A stretch of DNA of 64,000 nucleotides from contig JAKSXM010000246.1 in assembly GCA_022575985.1 (NCBI GenBank), positions 12,046,001-12,110,000 of the forward strand. The letters are read 5' to 3'. A program made the position numbers and the translations under genes. Positions 12,000-24,400 of this stretch are shown here, piece after piece (positions within the stretch are counted from its first letter, which is position 1; each line of letters starts with the position of its first letter). Under the pieces are notes generated by a model. It was not told where the DNA came from, ran no database searches, and was given only the letters and a program-made list of their open reading frames with translations. This stretch comes from Anagrus nilaparvatae (Eukaryota > Arthropoda > Insecta > Hymenoptera > Mymaridae).

Positions 12000-13897
12000 A
12001 TTAAAAATTAATAAAAGAGACGAGTAAAAAACTTTTGAAAACTAGGACCTTATACAAAATTTTTGATACCTATAAAACCCGTTTTAATACTCCTTAAATT
12101 TTTTACTTTCCTGTTATCTATGCGACCTTTATGTTTCATTTTGACTGATGAAACAAAGAATTAGACTAAGTCTCCGTCAAAAAGCAATCGCATAAATATT
12201 AGGAAACTATGAAGAATTTAAAGAATCAAGGTTTTAAAAATTATCTTTTTTTTAAAACAATTTTTAAAATAAAAGACATTTATGCACGAAACAAGGTTTA
12301 GCTGTATTAATTTTACCATAGTGTGAATCTATCGGTTTTAATAATATATTTTAATTTTTTCTTCCCAACACTAAAGTGGACGATTGGGCGGGTTTTACGG
12401 AAGAAATTTTTTTTTATGTACATAGATATTTGTTATACCAGTTGGTAATACCATTGGTTATTTGGGATAGTTCCCAAATCTGTATTGTCTTTTGTTAATA
12501 ATAATAATAAAAAAAAAAAAGTAATTTTTTCGTGTATTATTTTATTTTTCGTGTATTAGTTTATTTTATTTTGGTATTACTCTGGAGCAAAAGCAAAAAA
12601 AATTAGACCGATTCGCACTGTGGTAAAATTATTATTATTATTGAAAATGTTTTTGAAAATGACCTAGTATTAATAGTGCAAATCAATTCAAAAATTTAGA
12701 AATTTTTTATGAAATAATTAGTAAGGTTATGAATGGCAGTAATATAAATATTAAAAAAAAAAGATTTTGAAACGATTGAATGATGATTTATCAAAAAATG
12801 AATGAAATTTCGGATAAAGTTGTTACAGCAATTTTATACATGATTTACATAAAATGTATATACACGGAGAGGAACATACGCATAGTTTTATATTTGATTT
12901 TAAAACTGGACATGGTATTAGCTCTTCAAAAGCTTGCAGCTATTTTTATCTTGACTGATATTATATTTATTAAATAATGGTTGACTGGCTATGGAACAAC
13001 AGGATATGAAAAAACTGATGGTTGATGACGATTTATCGAGACTTGATATAATTGTCCACATTGTTCTGGGTCAACAATTGGCTGGGATGGTAGCAGCAGG
13101 ATTTTTAGTACTAATTAAGGTCTAATAAAGGACTAAGTTGATCATTTGACAAACAATATTCATTTCAAAAGGCATTGATACATTGTAAAAGGATTACTGC
13201 GTAGCTAATTAATACATGATCAATCAAGCTGTAGTATTTAAAGATTTCACTGGGCAAGAGTTTTTGTTTTTTCAGAAACTAATTGATGAAGTAAATGAAG
13301 TGAAAATCTTCCGGGGGAAGATGTTTTATTAGTCGATAAAAATACGAATATTCTATATATTCCATAAAGTGATTGCAAACTCTAGACGAGGTTTTTACTG
13401 TAAAATCTGTCGTTAAATCGTGAAGTGTAAATAGTTTATCATTGATTTATTTATACGCTCATATTTTTCCTTCGGAGAAAAGAAGGAATTCTGCGACCAC
13501 TGTGGTTGGCAACAAGTTACAGGGGTGTGCATCATCGAAAATGTTTCTTTGAACAGAATTACTTCGGAGAAAAGAAGGAATTCTGCAAACGCTGTAGTCG
13601 ACAATATATAACGGAGATGCGTACAAAAATAAATATGTAAAAATAACAATTCGTTAAAGAAATTATTCACGAAAATCGTAAAATTTTGCTAAAAAGTATA
13701 TTTTTTAATTTTGCTGTTAATAATTTAAAATATTTTCTTATTCAGATACACTAGTTTTTAATCAGTGGAATTTAATGAAATTTAATTTTGATATTTTCAA
13801 ATTTTTACAGAATCACTTTTAGCAAGAAGTGTGAAATTTAGAAATGGTCCGAATAAGAGCCTGATCTTATGTAAGTACAAGACTTCAATAAGTCTTG
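12000..13897 (+). pseudogene. decayed LTR-retroelement interior, no recognisable domain
   Basis: This lies between the two LTR-like copies. Short open stretches at 12780-12977 and 13413-13670 show no gag, protease, RT or integrase motif that I can recognise. Two similar segments at about 13460-13500 and 13560-13600 share 'ggagaaaagaaggaattctg'. A separate inverted-repeat element sits at 12308-12632. Confidence 0.35.
12308..12632. mobile_element. 325-bp inverted-repeat element
   Basis: The left end has TTTTACCATAGTGTGAATC and the right end, reverse-complemented, TTTTACCACAGTGCGAATC. The interior is AT-rich and contains poly-A. MITE-like; target duplication not resolved. Confidence 0.5.
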
Positions 13898-13910
13898 TAC
13901 GGGGGAAGAA
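13898..13910 (+). other. polypurine tract before right LTR
   Basis: The string ACGGGGGAAGAA lies directly before TGTTACG at 13911, the arrangement needed for plus-strand priming in LTR retroelements. This supports reading 13911 as the start of a 3' LTR. Confidence 0.55.
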
Positions 13911-14021
13911 TGTTACGAACGCAAACGAGAAGATTTTTTGCAATAATAATTATTCTTCTAAGATATTAAATTCATTTTGGTTTTTATTCTTAATTGTAAA
14001 ATTTTACATTAATTTCATTTC
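13911..14021 (+). repeat. right LTR, start
   Basis: It starts TGTTACGAACGCAAA and matches 11886-11996. The LTR end is not visible; the tandem repeats that follow (14.09-16.05 kb) may lie inside or beyond it. Confidence 0.55.
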
Positions 14022-14091
14022 AAAATTTATTGCTTTAGAAAATATTAAATATCTGAAATTTTGAATTTAAATTTTTATCTGTTACTAAGCA

Positions 14092-14330
14092 TGCGGCTCA
14101 AGCGCTTGCATCTTGCAGGCAGCTCAAGTGCTTGCATCTTGCAGGCGGCTCAAGCGCTTGCATCGTGCAGGCGGCCATAGCGCTTGCATCGTGCAGGCGG
14201 TCAAGCGCTCGCAACATGCAGGTGGCCCAAGCGCTTGCACCGTGCAGGCGGCTCAAGTGCTTGCACTTTACATGCGGCTCTAGGGCTTGTGTCATGCATC
14301 TTGCAGGTGGCTCTGGTGCATAATGCTGTA
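14092..14330. repeat. GC-richer minisatellite, about 30-bp unit
   Basis: About eight imperfect units of roughly 28-31 bp contain GGCTCAAGCGCTTGCAT and CTTGCAGGC. It stands out from the AT-rich surroundings. Both strands are open over the array because the unit lacks stops, so the short ORFs here are by-products. Confidence 0.85.
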
Positions 14331-14585
14331 AAAATTAAATTTTTAGGACGGAATAAAATCTGAACTTACATGAAAGATATTTTTTTCGCTAATTTAGTCG
14401 CTTACTGCAAAGAACAAGGAAAATTACTTTTATTTTTACGAATATCGTTAAAAAACGAAGACGGCTGCCAAAAATTATGAACCTAGAGGTCTATATTTAA
14501 TTGGAGGAAAGAATAAACGTTAGTTGTACTTTTATAAACAAAATATTTTGCGCTGATTCCCTAGACCGCTCAGTTCAACTTGAAT

Positions 14586-14815
14586 CAGGATTTTCCTTAA
14601 TGCTTAGCAATCAGGATTTCCTTAATGCTAAGCAATGAGGATTTTCTTTAATGCTAAGCAATGAGGATTTTCCTTAATGCTTAGCAATCAGGATTTCCTG
14701 AATGCTTAGCAATCAGGATTTTCTTAATGCTAAGCAATTAGGATTTTCCTTAATGCTTAGCAATCAGGATTTCCTTAATTCTTAGCAATCAGGAAAATAC
14801 TGAATGCTAAAGAAT
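14586..14815. repeat. minisatellite with AATGCTTAGCAATCAGGAT unit
   Basis: About eight imperfect units of 26-29 bp alternate between 'cttagcaatcagga' and 'ctaagcaatgagga', the two phrases differing by small changes. Confidence 0.85.
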
Positions 14816-14984
14816 ATTTTAATCATTTGCTATAACAATGTACATAGTTCACGTACCGATGTATTTCTTCTCTTCTAGGATAAAATTATTACAGCTAATG
14901 ATATTTTGATATTATTTATATTTCAGATAATATAAATCTCCTCCTAATATAATTAAAACAAAAAAAAGTTTGTAGTAAGCTTGA

Positions 14985-16045
14985 ATTTCAACCTTGAATA
15001 TCAAGCTTGATTAGCAAGTTTGATTAGCAAGCTTGAATAGCAAGCTTGAATTTCAACCTAGATAAATAAGCTTAAATTTCAACCCTGAATAGCAAGCTTG
15101 AATTTCAACCTTGAATAGCAAGCTTGATTATCAAGCTTGATTAGCAAGCTTGAATAGCAAGCTTGAATTTCAACCTTGAATAGCAAGCTTGAATTTCAAC
15201 CTTGATAAGCAAGCTTAAATTTCAACCCTGAATAGCAAGCTTGAATTTCAACCTTGAATAGAAATCTTGAATTTCAACCTTAAATAGCAAGCTTGAATAT
15301 CAAGCTTGATTAGCAAGCTTAAATTTCAAGGTTGAAAATCAAGCTTGAATTTCAACCCTGAATAGCAAGCTTGAATTTCAACCTTGAATGGTAAGCTTGA
15401 TTAGCAAGCTTGAATTTCAACCTTAAATAGAAAGCTTGAATTTTAACCTTGAATAGCAAGCTTGATAATCAAGCTTCATTAGCAAGCTTGAATTTCAACC
15501 TTGATAAGTAAGCTTGAATTTCGACCTTGAATAGCAAACTTGATTAGCAAGCTTGAATAGCAAGCTTGAATTTCAACCTTGATAAATAAGCTTAAATTTC
15601 AACCTTAAATAGCAAGCTTGAATATCAAGCTTGAATTTCAACCTTGAATAGCAAGCTTGAATATCAAGCTTGATTAGCAAGCTTGAATTTCAACCTTGAA
15701 TAGCAAGCTTGAATTTCAACCTTGAATAGAAAGCTTGAATTTCAACCTTGATAAGCAAGCTTAAATTTCAACCCTGAAAGCAAGCTTGAATTTCAACCTT
15801 GAATAGCAAGCTTGATTATCAAGCTTGATTAGCAAGCTTGAATATCAACCATGAATAGGCAGCTTGAATTTAAACCTCGAATAGACAGCTTGAATTTCAA
15901 CCTTGAAAATCAAGCTTGAATTTCAACCCTGAATAGACAGCTTGAATTTCAACCTTGAAAATCAAGCTTGAATTTCAACCTTGAAAATCAAGCTTGAATT
16001 TCAACCCTGAATAGCAAGCTTGAATTTCAACCTTGAATTGTAAGC
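14985..16045. repeat. 1.06-kb satellite-like array built on AGCAAGCTTGAATTTCAACC
   Basis: Roughly 40 short modules combine AGCAAGCTTGA, ATTTCAACCTTGA and ATCAAGCTTGA in varying order, with a basic period near 13 bp and a common 26-bp pair. CAAGCTTG is self-complementary, so neighbouring units can pair. No frame is conserved. About 50 AAGCTT sites make it easy to see by restriction. Confidence 0.9.
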
Positions 16046-16259
16046 TATTATCCGAAAATAATCACTAAAAGTCCATTACACCGTTTTTTCGAAAATTTTT
16101 TTTCAGTTTCACCGCTTAAATTTTTTTTTTTTCTAATTTGACTAATCCACGTGAAAGAGAACCAGAAACTATGAAAAATCCCATAAAAAAATTTTTTAAA
16201 TATTATTTCCACCCCCAACTAATCCAATAATAACCCGATCGATTGTCACCCTGTATATC

Positions 16260-16800
16260 AAATCAGTCCATAAAACTTAAAGTTTTGAGAAGGGTGATTT
16301 AAATTATTTATAATTTTTAGTGAGTGTTTACCTTGCAAATTAAGTGCAAAAAAATCTTGATTATGATTGGTTTAGATTGTGTGGGTACGCTTAACCTTGA
16401 AAAGTTTCTACCAAAGACTTTTATTTAACATTTAAAAATTTTTCATGGCCTGTAAAAAACGCTAATAATTTAAAATCAATGTTTCCATGACATTAAAAAA
16501 TTTTTATATTTAGTAAATAAACCTTATTTAACATTTTATTTATGTTTGTAAATATTAAAAAGTAGATAATCATTCAATAACTAACTTTTGCGTCAGCTAG
16601 AAGTACGTTTTATTGCAGTTTAACATATTAAAGAAAAATATTATAATCCTGACAATTTCTTTGAAGCAAGATTAAGGTAAAAATTAACCAAATATTCCTT
16701 TCTTATTATTCTAGCATTATAAGTAACTATTTTAAATTTACGAAAAAAATAATTAATTTGCGAAAATATTAGTAAATTTAAAAAAAAATGGTAAGTACAC
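16260..16800 (+). repeat. 5' flanking unit of IR-A, repeated at other IR copies
   Basis: The same sequence, with phrases such as 'ttgattatgattggttta', 'ccttgaaaagtt' and 'agtacgttttatt', occurs at 32490-32697, 45540-46030, 60390-61190, and inverted at 33020-33300. It marks the left end of the duplicated IR unit. No gene is seen in it. Confidence 0.7.
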
Positions 16801-16879
16801 TGATTTTTCATAAATTTGCAAAAAAACTGATCAATCTCATAATCTTAACACTTAATCTAAAAGCCTCTAGCGCTCCACC

Positions 16880-17345
16880 TATTAAAGTTTCCGTTGGTCC
16901 ATCCTGGTCCCTTTATATAAAGGATTCAGGTGCTGCAGTGCCGATTAAGGGTCTTTCCTTGCAGCCCCATGCTGAAGAACTGGTATTCCCATCCAGTTTC
17001 GACCCATACGTGTACCAGTATAAGCCAGTTCAGAATGAGTGACATTCCTCCCTGCTGGTTATTCTAATGGAAAACCACTTTTCGAAGATGATCTCTCAAT
17101 TAGTTCTGTCCAGGCTATTATTTAGTAGTTCCATGTAGGGTGGTTCCGCTATTTCAGCGTCCCTACCTCAACCAGGAATCCATTCACCCAGACCCCGTAG
17201 TCTAGCTGCGGCTCTGGCTGCTGATACTTTGATAACAATTTGAATCGGAGGAACCCCCATAAGCACACGAAGTGCCGTCTTTGGAGAGTTCCTTGGCGCT
17301 TCAACCATACTTCTAAGCATCATTGCTTGTAGGCAGTCTTGTTCT
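16880..17345 (-). pseudogene. LINE ORF2 C-terminal fragment (R1/Jockey/I type), upstream of IR-A
   Basis: Reading the minus strand from about 17340, one frame gives a block with CLQAMMLRSMVEAPRNSPKT, then ALRVLMGVPPIQIVIKVSAA and RLRGLGEWIPG before a stop. This matches the general form of the region after the reverse transcriptase in R1/I/Jockey-group LINEs, where a threonine-rich 'TAL..L.G.PPL...' segment precedes the RNase H domain. The rest toward 16880 is frameshifted. A second copy at 61195-61800 sits in the same place upstream of IR fragment C, so the insertion predates the IR duplication. Confidence 0.6.
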
Positions 17346-17599
17346 TCGCCTCAGTGATGTAGTTAGATCTGTAATATTATTATAGTTATTGCAGTAACTT
17401 CGTCGCATAATATAATAAGTTTAAATGTTAAATGAATTTTAATTTTGCAATTTGCACATTTAAGATAATTCAGCACGCAAACTCTGTTAATCAATTATCA
17501 GAAATCTAAGTATTAAAATTTTCTAGACTGCGGTGCAAGAGCACGTATTTCCCGGACGCTGCGCGTCTGGCAAAACCATGTTTTCTCGTCACATACCCA

Positions 17600-17735
17600 G
17601 AAAAATTTATACGACCCTTGTCCATAAATAAAGAATGCCCCAAATCGCAGTTTACCATTTAATTTACGTGCGATTTGGGCGATTCTTTACTTTTCTGTAC
17701 GCGAGCCGTAAATATACTATTATCTGTATATTTTT
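17600..17735. repeat. small hairpin repeat
   Basis: AGAATGCCCCAAATCGCA pairs imperfectly with TGCGATTTGGGCGATTCTT about 40 bases on. A related hairpin with 'gatcgcacgtaaattac' is at 48870-48965 (mirror 53405-53500) and part of it near 58895-58945. MITE-like. Confidence 0.5.
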
Positions 17736-18019
17736 TTTAAACGTATATAGTCAAGTTTTTCATTTTAGACAAGTGAATATTTTATTATTTATTTTTTCTA
17801 AAATAAAAGAATTAATTTAGAAAGAATTAATTAAAAAAAAAAATTCGTATATATTAAATTAGGTATAATTAAAAAATAATTGAGAAGCCAGTTATAATAA
17901 TACTCACAAGCATTATTAATCGATTTTAATATTTTCAAAAGTTTGAAAATCATTTAATAAAAAATAAAATTTTTAATCTTCTAGAAAAGAACCTTTTAGA
18001 ATTCCAGTTGGCTGGAGTC

Positions 18020-20014
18020 ATGAATTTAATCAAAGTAACTTATTTTTTGTTGCTATTTGATTCAATAAATGCAACAGGAATGGAGGCGTTGATAAGAGAT
18101 TTAATTAAACAAGTTCTACCCAATCGAGTAACACTATACACCGATTTTTTTCAACACCAAAATGTAAGCGATCAATGTAATTATCAGAAGATTCTCGAAC
18201 ATCTTATGGGTGGAGTACCAACTGTTACTATTGATTTGAATAAACCACCAATAACAACAGAACTCAAACCTGACAGAGTAGAGTATTACGAAAATGTAAC
18301 AGCACCTTTGCAAATTATCATTCTTAATGAAAACCAAAAAAGCGAATTCATCAAAAAACTGTCTACAGCTTTAAATTTTATAAGCAAATCTTTATTGTAT
18401 TTGTCAAAAACTAAAATATTGTTATTATTTAATCAAATGATTAACATAAATGTCATGGAAATTTTTTCCGAGAGTAAAAAATTTCAATTTATCGATTTTA
18501 CAGCTGTGTCATGCTATTCAAATAACGAAAGTTACATGATTTATGATTCGCCTAAACATAAATTAATAAAAAAACAAATTAATAATTTTAGAAATCCAGT
18601 ATATTTTCCAGATAAATTTAAAGAAATTGAAAATATTAGAATTGGAGTACTAAAAGCATTTTGGCCAGGTTTATATTTAAATTACACGGACAATCACTTG
18701 CATAGAGGAAATGATTATTTTTACATACATATTTATAAAGCTTTTGAATATTTTGTAAATTCCTTAAATATTTCAGCAGAAATTATAACTGTGTCCAATA
18801 ATGGCAATGATGCAGATCTAATACGTATACATGAATTGAAATGTTTACTGGGGAAAACATATACACAAATTAATCGTAATATCCCAAATGCTTTGCTTAT
18901 AAAATCACTTAAGTTAGAAGTATTAATTCCAGTGAATATCCAAAAAAATGTTACCAACTATAATGATATTTTATATTCGTTTTTGTCTTTTATTGCCATA
19001 ATAATTTTAATCTTGATTTGCGTTTATTGCTTTAAATTAGATCTTAATGAGTGGTATGTAATTAATATACTAAGTTTGCTGCTAGGTAACATTGCTATAA
19101 TTAGATTCAATTCCTTAAGATCAAAAATTATTTACTTACTGATTTGTTTAGTTTCATTATTTTTTATGACGGATTTGGTTCTTGATATGACAAGTTTAAA
19201 ACTTGAAAAGAAAGAAATACTGTTAGTCGATTCTTTCGAAGAAATATTTGAAAAAAATCTTTCAGTTATTTTTTTCATTCATCCAATTTTTTTAAAATAT
19301 ATGAGTCGTCAAGGTAATCCAAAAATGAAAGAAATTGCTAGAATAGCATCAACAGATCCCTCCTTAGATCTGGGGATTTTATCTTCTGATAAAATTTTTG
19401 TTTTATTTGATGATTTTTCAGAAAAAGTAAAGCAAAATAAAGAAGTTGCAAGTAAAATAAAATTTGAAATAAAAGATTTCAATATATTTCATTCATATAT
19501 CGCTTTATCGTTTAATAATAATTCAGCGTTTCGAAATGAGTTTGATAAGATTTACCGAAGAATCCTTGAAGCAGGTTTGGATATAAAATGGCGGTCTGAT
19601 TATGAGAATGTTAATAAAATTGAGAAGAGTATTCAGAAGGTTAGCGATACTAATGAAACAGATGATGATTCAATTTCAATTCTTATTGTCATAATGCTTG
19701 CTGGAGTTGTAATTTCATTTTTTGTACTATTTGCTGAATGTATTTGGTACTACTTTTTGTCGAAAAAATTACCTAAGATATTTAAATTTTTAAAATTAAG
19801 CATAAAGAAGCAAAATATAAAAAATCGAAAAATTAAGATACGTAAATTGAAAGTTAAGCCTCGTAAAGTATTAAATAACTTTTTGTTGACAAAATACAAA
19901 ACAAATAAATTTTTAAAAATTAGAACGAAAAACAAGAATATGAATAATCTAAAAATGAAAATTCTCAAAATAAAAGTTAAGCCTCGAATAGCACTTGTCA
20001 CTCATCTTGCGTAA
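18020..20014 (+). CDS. divergent ionotropic receptor (IR-A), intronless
   Basis: Predicted ligand-gated cation channel of the insect ionotropic receptor family, probably chemosensory and at the plasma membrane of sensory neurons. It is 664 residues in one exon. Visible order: signal peptide (1-19, ends INAT); long extracellular N-terminal part with many N-X-S/T sites; hydrophobic TM1 near 318-342; short pore-like stretch ILSLLLGNIAII near 347-360; TM2 near 367-390; an S2-like lobe (about 400-550); TM3 near 550-580, then a Lys-rich tail of about 80 residues with a repeated KVKPR motif. The classical SYTANLAAF motif of conserved IRs is not present, so it belongs with divergent IRs. The ATG at 18020 is chosen because the signal peptide starts there and the ATG is conserved in IR-B and fragment C. 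An alternative is another 3-TM membrane protein, but the topology and paralogues favour IR. Confidence 0.72.
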   Translation: MNLIKVTYFLLLFDSINATGMEALIRDLIKQVLPNRVTLYTDFFQHQNVSDQCNYQKILEHLMGGVPTVTIDLNKPPITTELKPDRVEYYENVTAPLQIIILNENQKSEFIKKLSTALNFISKSLLYLSKTKILLLFNQMININVMEIFSESKKFQFIDFTAVSCYSNNESYMIYDSPKHKLIKKQINNFRNPVYFPDKFKEIENIRIGVLKAFWPGLYLNYTDNHLHRGNDYFYIHIYKAFEYFVNSLNISAEIITVSNNGNDADLIRIHELKCLLGKTYTQINRNIPNALLIKSLKLEVLIPVNIQKNVTNYNDILYSFLSFIAIIILILICVYCFKLDLNEWYVINILSLLLGNIAIIRFNSLRSKIIYLLICLVSLFFMTDLVLDMTSLKLEKKEILLVDSFEEIFEKNLSVIFFIHPIFLKYMSRQGNPKMKEIARIASTDPSLDLGILSSDKIFVLFDDFSEKVKQNKEVASKIKFEIKDFNIFHSYIALSFNNNSAFRNEFDKIYRRILEAGLDIKWRSDYENVNKIEKSIQKVSDTNETDDDSISILIVIMLAGVVISFFVLFAECIWYYFLSKKLPKIFKFLKLSIKKQNIKNRKIKIRKLKVKPRKVLNNFLLTKYKTNKFLKIRTKNKNMNNLKMKILKIKVKPRIALVTHLA

Positions 20015-20335
20015 AACAATGTTTTTTTTTAAAGTTTATGTTATTAATTAAGTTATTTAGATTTTATGTTGCTGAAAAGGTCAGCAAATATGTCTGAACT
20101 TTTTTGAGGATTTCTGACATTAGTCAGATTTATTTCGAGCTTTTTCATAGGTTTCCAAAAAAAATTTTTTTAATTATGCATTTTTTTTATAACATTACCG
20201 TACTGGTCACAATTATTCATTAAAGGTGGTGGAATACGCCGAAAAATCGAAAAAACCTTTTTTTCTTATTTTTTTCTTTCATCTTTAAAATAACATAACT
20301 CTTCGACATTTCAATCTTTTTTGACGAAAATTTTT
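20015..20335 (+). other. 3' flank of IR-A
   Basis: The phrases 'ttaattaagttatttagattttatg' (in part) and 'agcaaatatgtctga' recur downstream of IR-B (55255-55290, 56371-56395) and inside both arms of the 13.4-kb palindrome (35547-35650 and 43186-43290). From about 20165 it changes to the ST-type upstream repeat. No gene. Confidence 0.55.
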
Positions 20336-21290
20336 TTTGAATGAAAATAGGTAATAAAACAAAAAGTAGATGAAAATTGAACCAGCTTAGAGATGAAAAA
20401 CGTAATTTATCAGTTTTTCGGTATTAGGGCTAATTTTTCGGAGCCAAGATCAAAAAATTTGGAATCAGCGACCCCAAAATCTTAGCCTATTCATTTTTAT
20501 TCTAATTAGATAAATATCTTTTTTATGATTTAGAAAAAGGCAAAAATTAGGCCGATCCATGCTCATAAAAGGCATTCGGAGAAATTTTCGGGGTCGGGAT
20601 CTAAATATTCTTATTTAACCACTCAAAAACGTGTTACATATCATTTTAAGGACAATTAGAAATGTATGTTATAAAATAAGACAAAGTAACCTTCATAATT
20701 GACCGAAAAATACAGTTTTTCGGTATTAGGGCTAATTTTTCGAAGTCGGGACCTAAAAATTTATATACAGCTTACCGAAAAACTTACCTATCACATAAAA
20801 GTAGCTTTACACAAAGCTTAGAAAAAATTGCATGCATCTAACATATGCGGCTTCTGGACTATAATGAATTTCCAAAGATGAATAATTTACACTGAAAAAA
20901 AAATTCGATTGTAACTAACGGAATTTTTTTATCTCGTCAAACAATGGCAAAGGACTTGAAACGTAATGAAAATTTAAAAAAAAATGTTTTTGCCGCTTAC
21001 TTAAGATATTCTTGATTTGATAAAAATGTTATTTACGTTTTAAATTATTTGCAATCGTTTGAGAAGAAAAAAAAATTCCACTAGCCACAAGCGAAATTCC
21101 GTTAGCCGTCAGTGGATTTCTTGCTTGTCGCAAGAGGAATATTTTCACTTGCGGCAAACGGAATATTTTTACTTTAAGCGGAATTTTTTTTAAATTTTGC
21201 TCTAGTTTATGAAAAAATTTATTATCACTGATATTTATCGTCGCATGACTTACTCTTTTTGATAGCTTATGATAAGTAATTCAATATATA
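20335..21290 (+). repeat. ST upstream segment duplicated from the ST2 side
   Basis: It is colinear with about 5110-6040 upstream of ST2, including 'tttttcggtattagggc', the GCGGCTTCTGGACTA end and the CACTGAAAAAAA units. It lacks the 1.08-kb foldback present at ST2, so it serves as the empty site. Confidence 0.7.
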
Positions 21291-21404
21291 TATTTATGAT
21301 TTTTGCATTAAAGTATTAAAAATAAGATAATTTTAGATTTCTTTAGTTTTGATTTTTTGTATCAAAGTAATAATTAATTGTGCAAAAGAACTTTTATATT
21401 TAAA

Positions 21405-24400
21405 ATGGCATCAAAAATTATTTACGACGAAAATGAATTAGAAAAACTTTTAAATGAAAAATTTAAAAGTGAGTTAGGCACGGGTCATGATAATTTTAGT
21501 GGTATTATTTTACCTAATAGTTATAAAAATTATGCTGATGCTATTGAAAATTTTGAAATTCGAGACAATGATGTTTGGCTTTGTAGTTTTCTTAAAACAG
21601 GTTTGTAAATAAAATAATACAATATTTTTATTTTTAAAGCTAAAAGTTTATAGTTTTTTTGTGATCCAAATAAATTACTTACTGTATTCGCATTTTTTTA
21701 TCATTTAAACAATAAAATTGTAAAAACTTAAAATCTAAAGAATATATAAAAAAAAAATTTTTTTCTTAAGAATCAAAGGTTTTAGATTCAAAAAATAAAA
21801 ATTAAATGTATATTTATTCTGAATACAGTAAATGAGATGAAAAAGGTTTCTTTAACTATTTTAGTTTTCCAATTTTAAAAAATATTAGAAATAAATAAGT
21901 AAAAATAATTTTATTCAGAGGCAAAATTGGTGAAATGGTTACTCGAATTTCAACTCTCTCAGAGCTAAAATTCTTGCTCATTCTGATAAAGAAGTTCTTG
22001 GGAAGCCTCTTTAAACAGAGTTCCTCTTATGTGAAGTTTGGAATGATGATATTCCTGCCATCCTTATATGTCTTATTTATCGTCCATCAAAAAATATATC
22101 ATTCAATGCTAACCCAGATCTTCTACGCAACCTACGTGACTACTGCTCTTCATATAGTCGCAAAGTTGTCATGGGTGACCTGAATTCTGATCTCCTTATG
22201 AACAGTAGTGACAAAAATCTTATTTATAACATAGCTGACGAATTATCACTTCAGGTTGTACAGCACGATGCAACTAATCGTCCTCCAGGATCAAGTAAAC
22301 CTAGGACATGGATTGACATCATGCTTGTTGACAAGAATGATAAGATTGTGTCCTTTAACAACTCAATTCCAACCTTTCTCACCAGTCACAACCTCATTGA
22401 TGTGGAAATAGATTTATTGATGCCTAAGCCATTTATGGAAAGCTTTACATTTAGGAAATTGAAGGATATATCACCGCAGAGCATCAATGAGTTTCTGGCT
22501 GACTGTGATTGGACACCTCTTCTTGACCCTAACCCTGAAAATAATACAGCACTTGACTGCATGAACTCCAACATCTTGAAAGCAATTGATCACCTAGCTC
22601 CTCTGAAAACCTATACTCCTAGGAAAAATAAGCCTCCTTGGATGACTGAGGAAATCCAACTGTTAACCAGTAAGCGTAAGGCAACTGAACGTCGTTACAC
22701 TAGATCAAAAAATGCTGTCTTGCTTGATGAACTCATTTCCCTATCGGATAAAATAGAACAACTCTCAGAACTTGCTCGCAGCTCATTCTTACAAGAGCAC
22801 ATTGATAACGCCTTAAACAACAACCAGGATATATGGCGTGAATTAAGGCATTTAGGTCTCTTACCTACTCCTAAAAGTGACCTTCATGGTTTCTCTTTAA
22901 ATGACCCAAATTCCTACTTTGCAAGTGTTTCTACATCTCCCACTGAAAATCTTGATAGTGTAGAAGAGTTAATATCAGAAACTTTTGATGAAGGGTTCAG
23001 GTTCACTGATGTATCTCTTAATGATGTGACCTTGGATGTAGCACATTTCAGCACACAAGCTACTGGGGATGATGACATTCCACTGGTGGAAAAATCTATT
23101 GTGACCGTATTGTGCTAAATAATGCTAAAGTGTAGGAAAAAAGTGTAAAAATATGATTATAGTGTTCAGCAATGTGCAAAAAAGTACAAAAACGTGCATA
23201 AAAAATGTGCAAATTTGTGACAATTTGCCGGCTCTATAAACAGTTTTGTACTTTTCTGCACGTTTTTGAACATTATATAACATTTTAGTATATTTTAGCA
23301 TACTGTTGTACGTTTTTCTGGTACCAAAAAAATCCTTAAATTTTGAGTTAGATTTTATTAATAAAGGATCAAGAAAAGAAAATGATATTTACAAAAAATA
23401 AAGAAATAAGTATTTGAAGTAGAAAATATATTTTTTTAAGCTCTGCTCCGAATGTGGTTCTATTTATACAGCAGCATACCTAAACTCCTGAAATTAATGA
23501 TAAAAAAGCACATCCATATATTTAATTTGTTTTCTCTTTAGAGAAAAAACTTCACAATTTGTAAAAAAAAGTAAAGTTAGTTGATGGTATTAAATCAAAC
23601 TGGTTGGTAGCTTTATCTCCAAATTTTTACAATTTGTAAAATAATTCTTCTTGATGATAATTTTTTTAAAATGCATCTATCTATACCCAGAAATTCTGCA
23701 AAAATAACCTGAAAATCCAAAAATATTCCTTGAAAGATTTCACTCATTATACTTTAATTTTTTTCAAATCTTGCAGTCTTTTAACAAAGCAAACCTCAAG
23801 TCGAGGGGCTAAAAAAATTTTTTTTATAAATGCTGGTGTACTATACTTCAAAAATTTCTGGATAAAAAGATTTTGCGTTATTATTTTATCTTGAAAATTA
23901 TTTAAAAAACGTAATTTCCTTTACTATTTTTAAAAAATTATTATCAGTAAATCAATAGATAAATTATGAAAAAAATTAGCAAAAACTTATTGGAGAAAAA
24001 ACTTTTGAGCTAAAGCTACCGATCAGTTTGAGTTCATTCCATCAACTAACTTTTTTTTTATTTGTTTATTAACAAATTACTAAGCAACGCAAAAAATTTT
24101 GAATTAATTAAAAACAAAACGACAAATAAATTTTGAATGCGTTGCTTAGTAATTTGTTAATAAACAAATAAAAAAAAAGTTAGTTGATGGTATGAACTCA
24201 AACTGATCGGTAGCTTTAGCTCAAAAGATTTTTCTCCAAGTTTTTGCTAATTTTTTTTTTTATTTATCAATTGATGATAATACTAATTGTTTAAAAATAT
24301 TAAAAGCAAGTTACGTTCAAAAGAATTTTTGAAAGAAATATAAATTACATTTTTTTTTTTTTTTAATAATTCTTAAGTGTTTTAAATAATTTTCAAGATA

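Noticed and set aside
14098..14323. Protein-coding frames on both strands (63-65 codons, Cys/Ala-rich)
   Set aside because: They arise from a stop-free 30-bp tandem repeat and share no motif with any protein.
14092..16045. Possible CRISPR array
   Set aside because: The units are contiguous and variable with no unique spacers, and the context is an insect genome. They are minisatellites.
21378..21404. Upstream ATG as the ST3 start (and 7213 for ST2)
   Set aside because: ST1 has no ATG at that place, and the family start aligns with MSSK/MASK at 389, 7240 and 21405.
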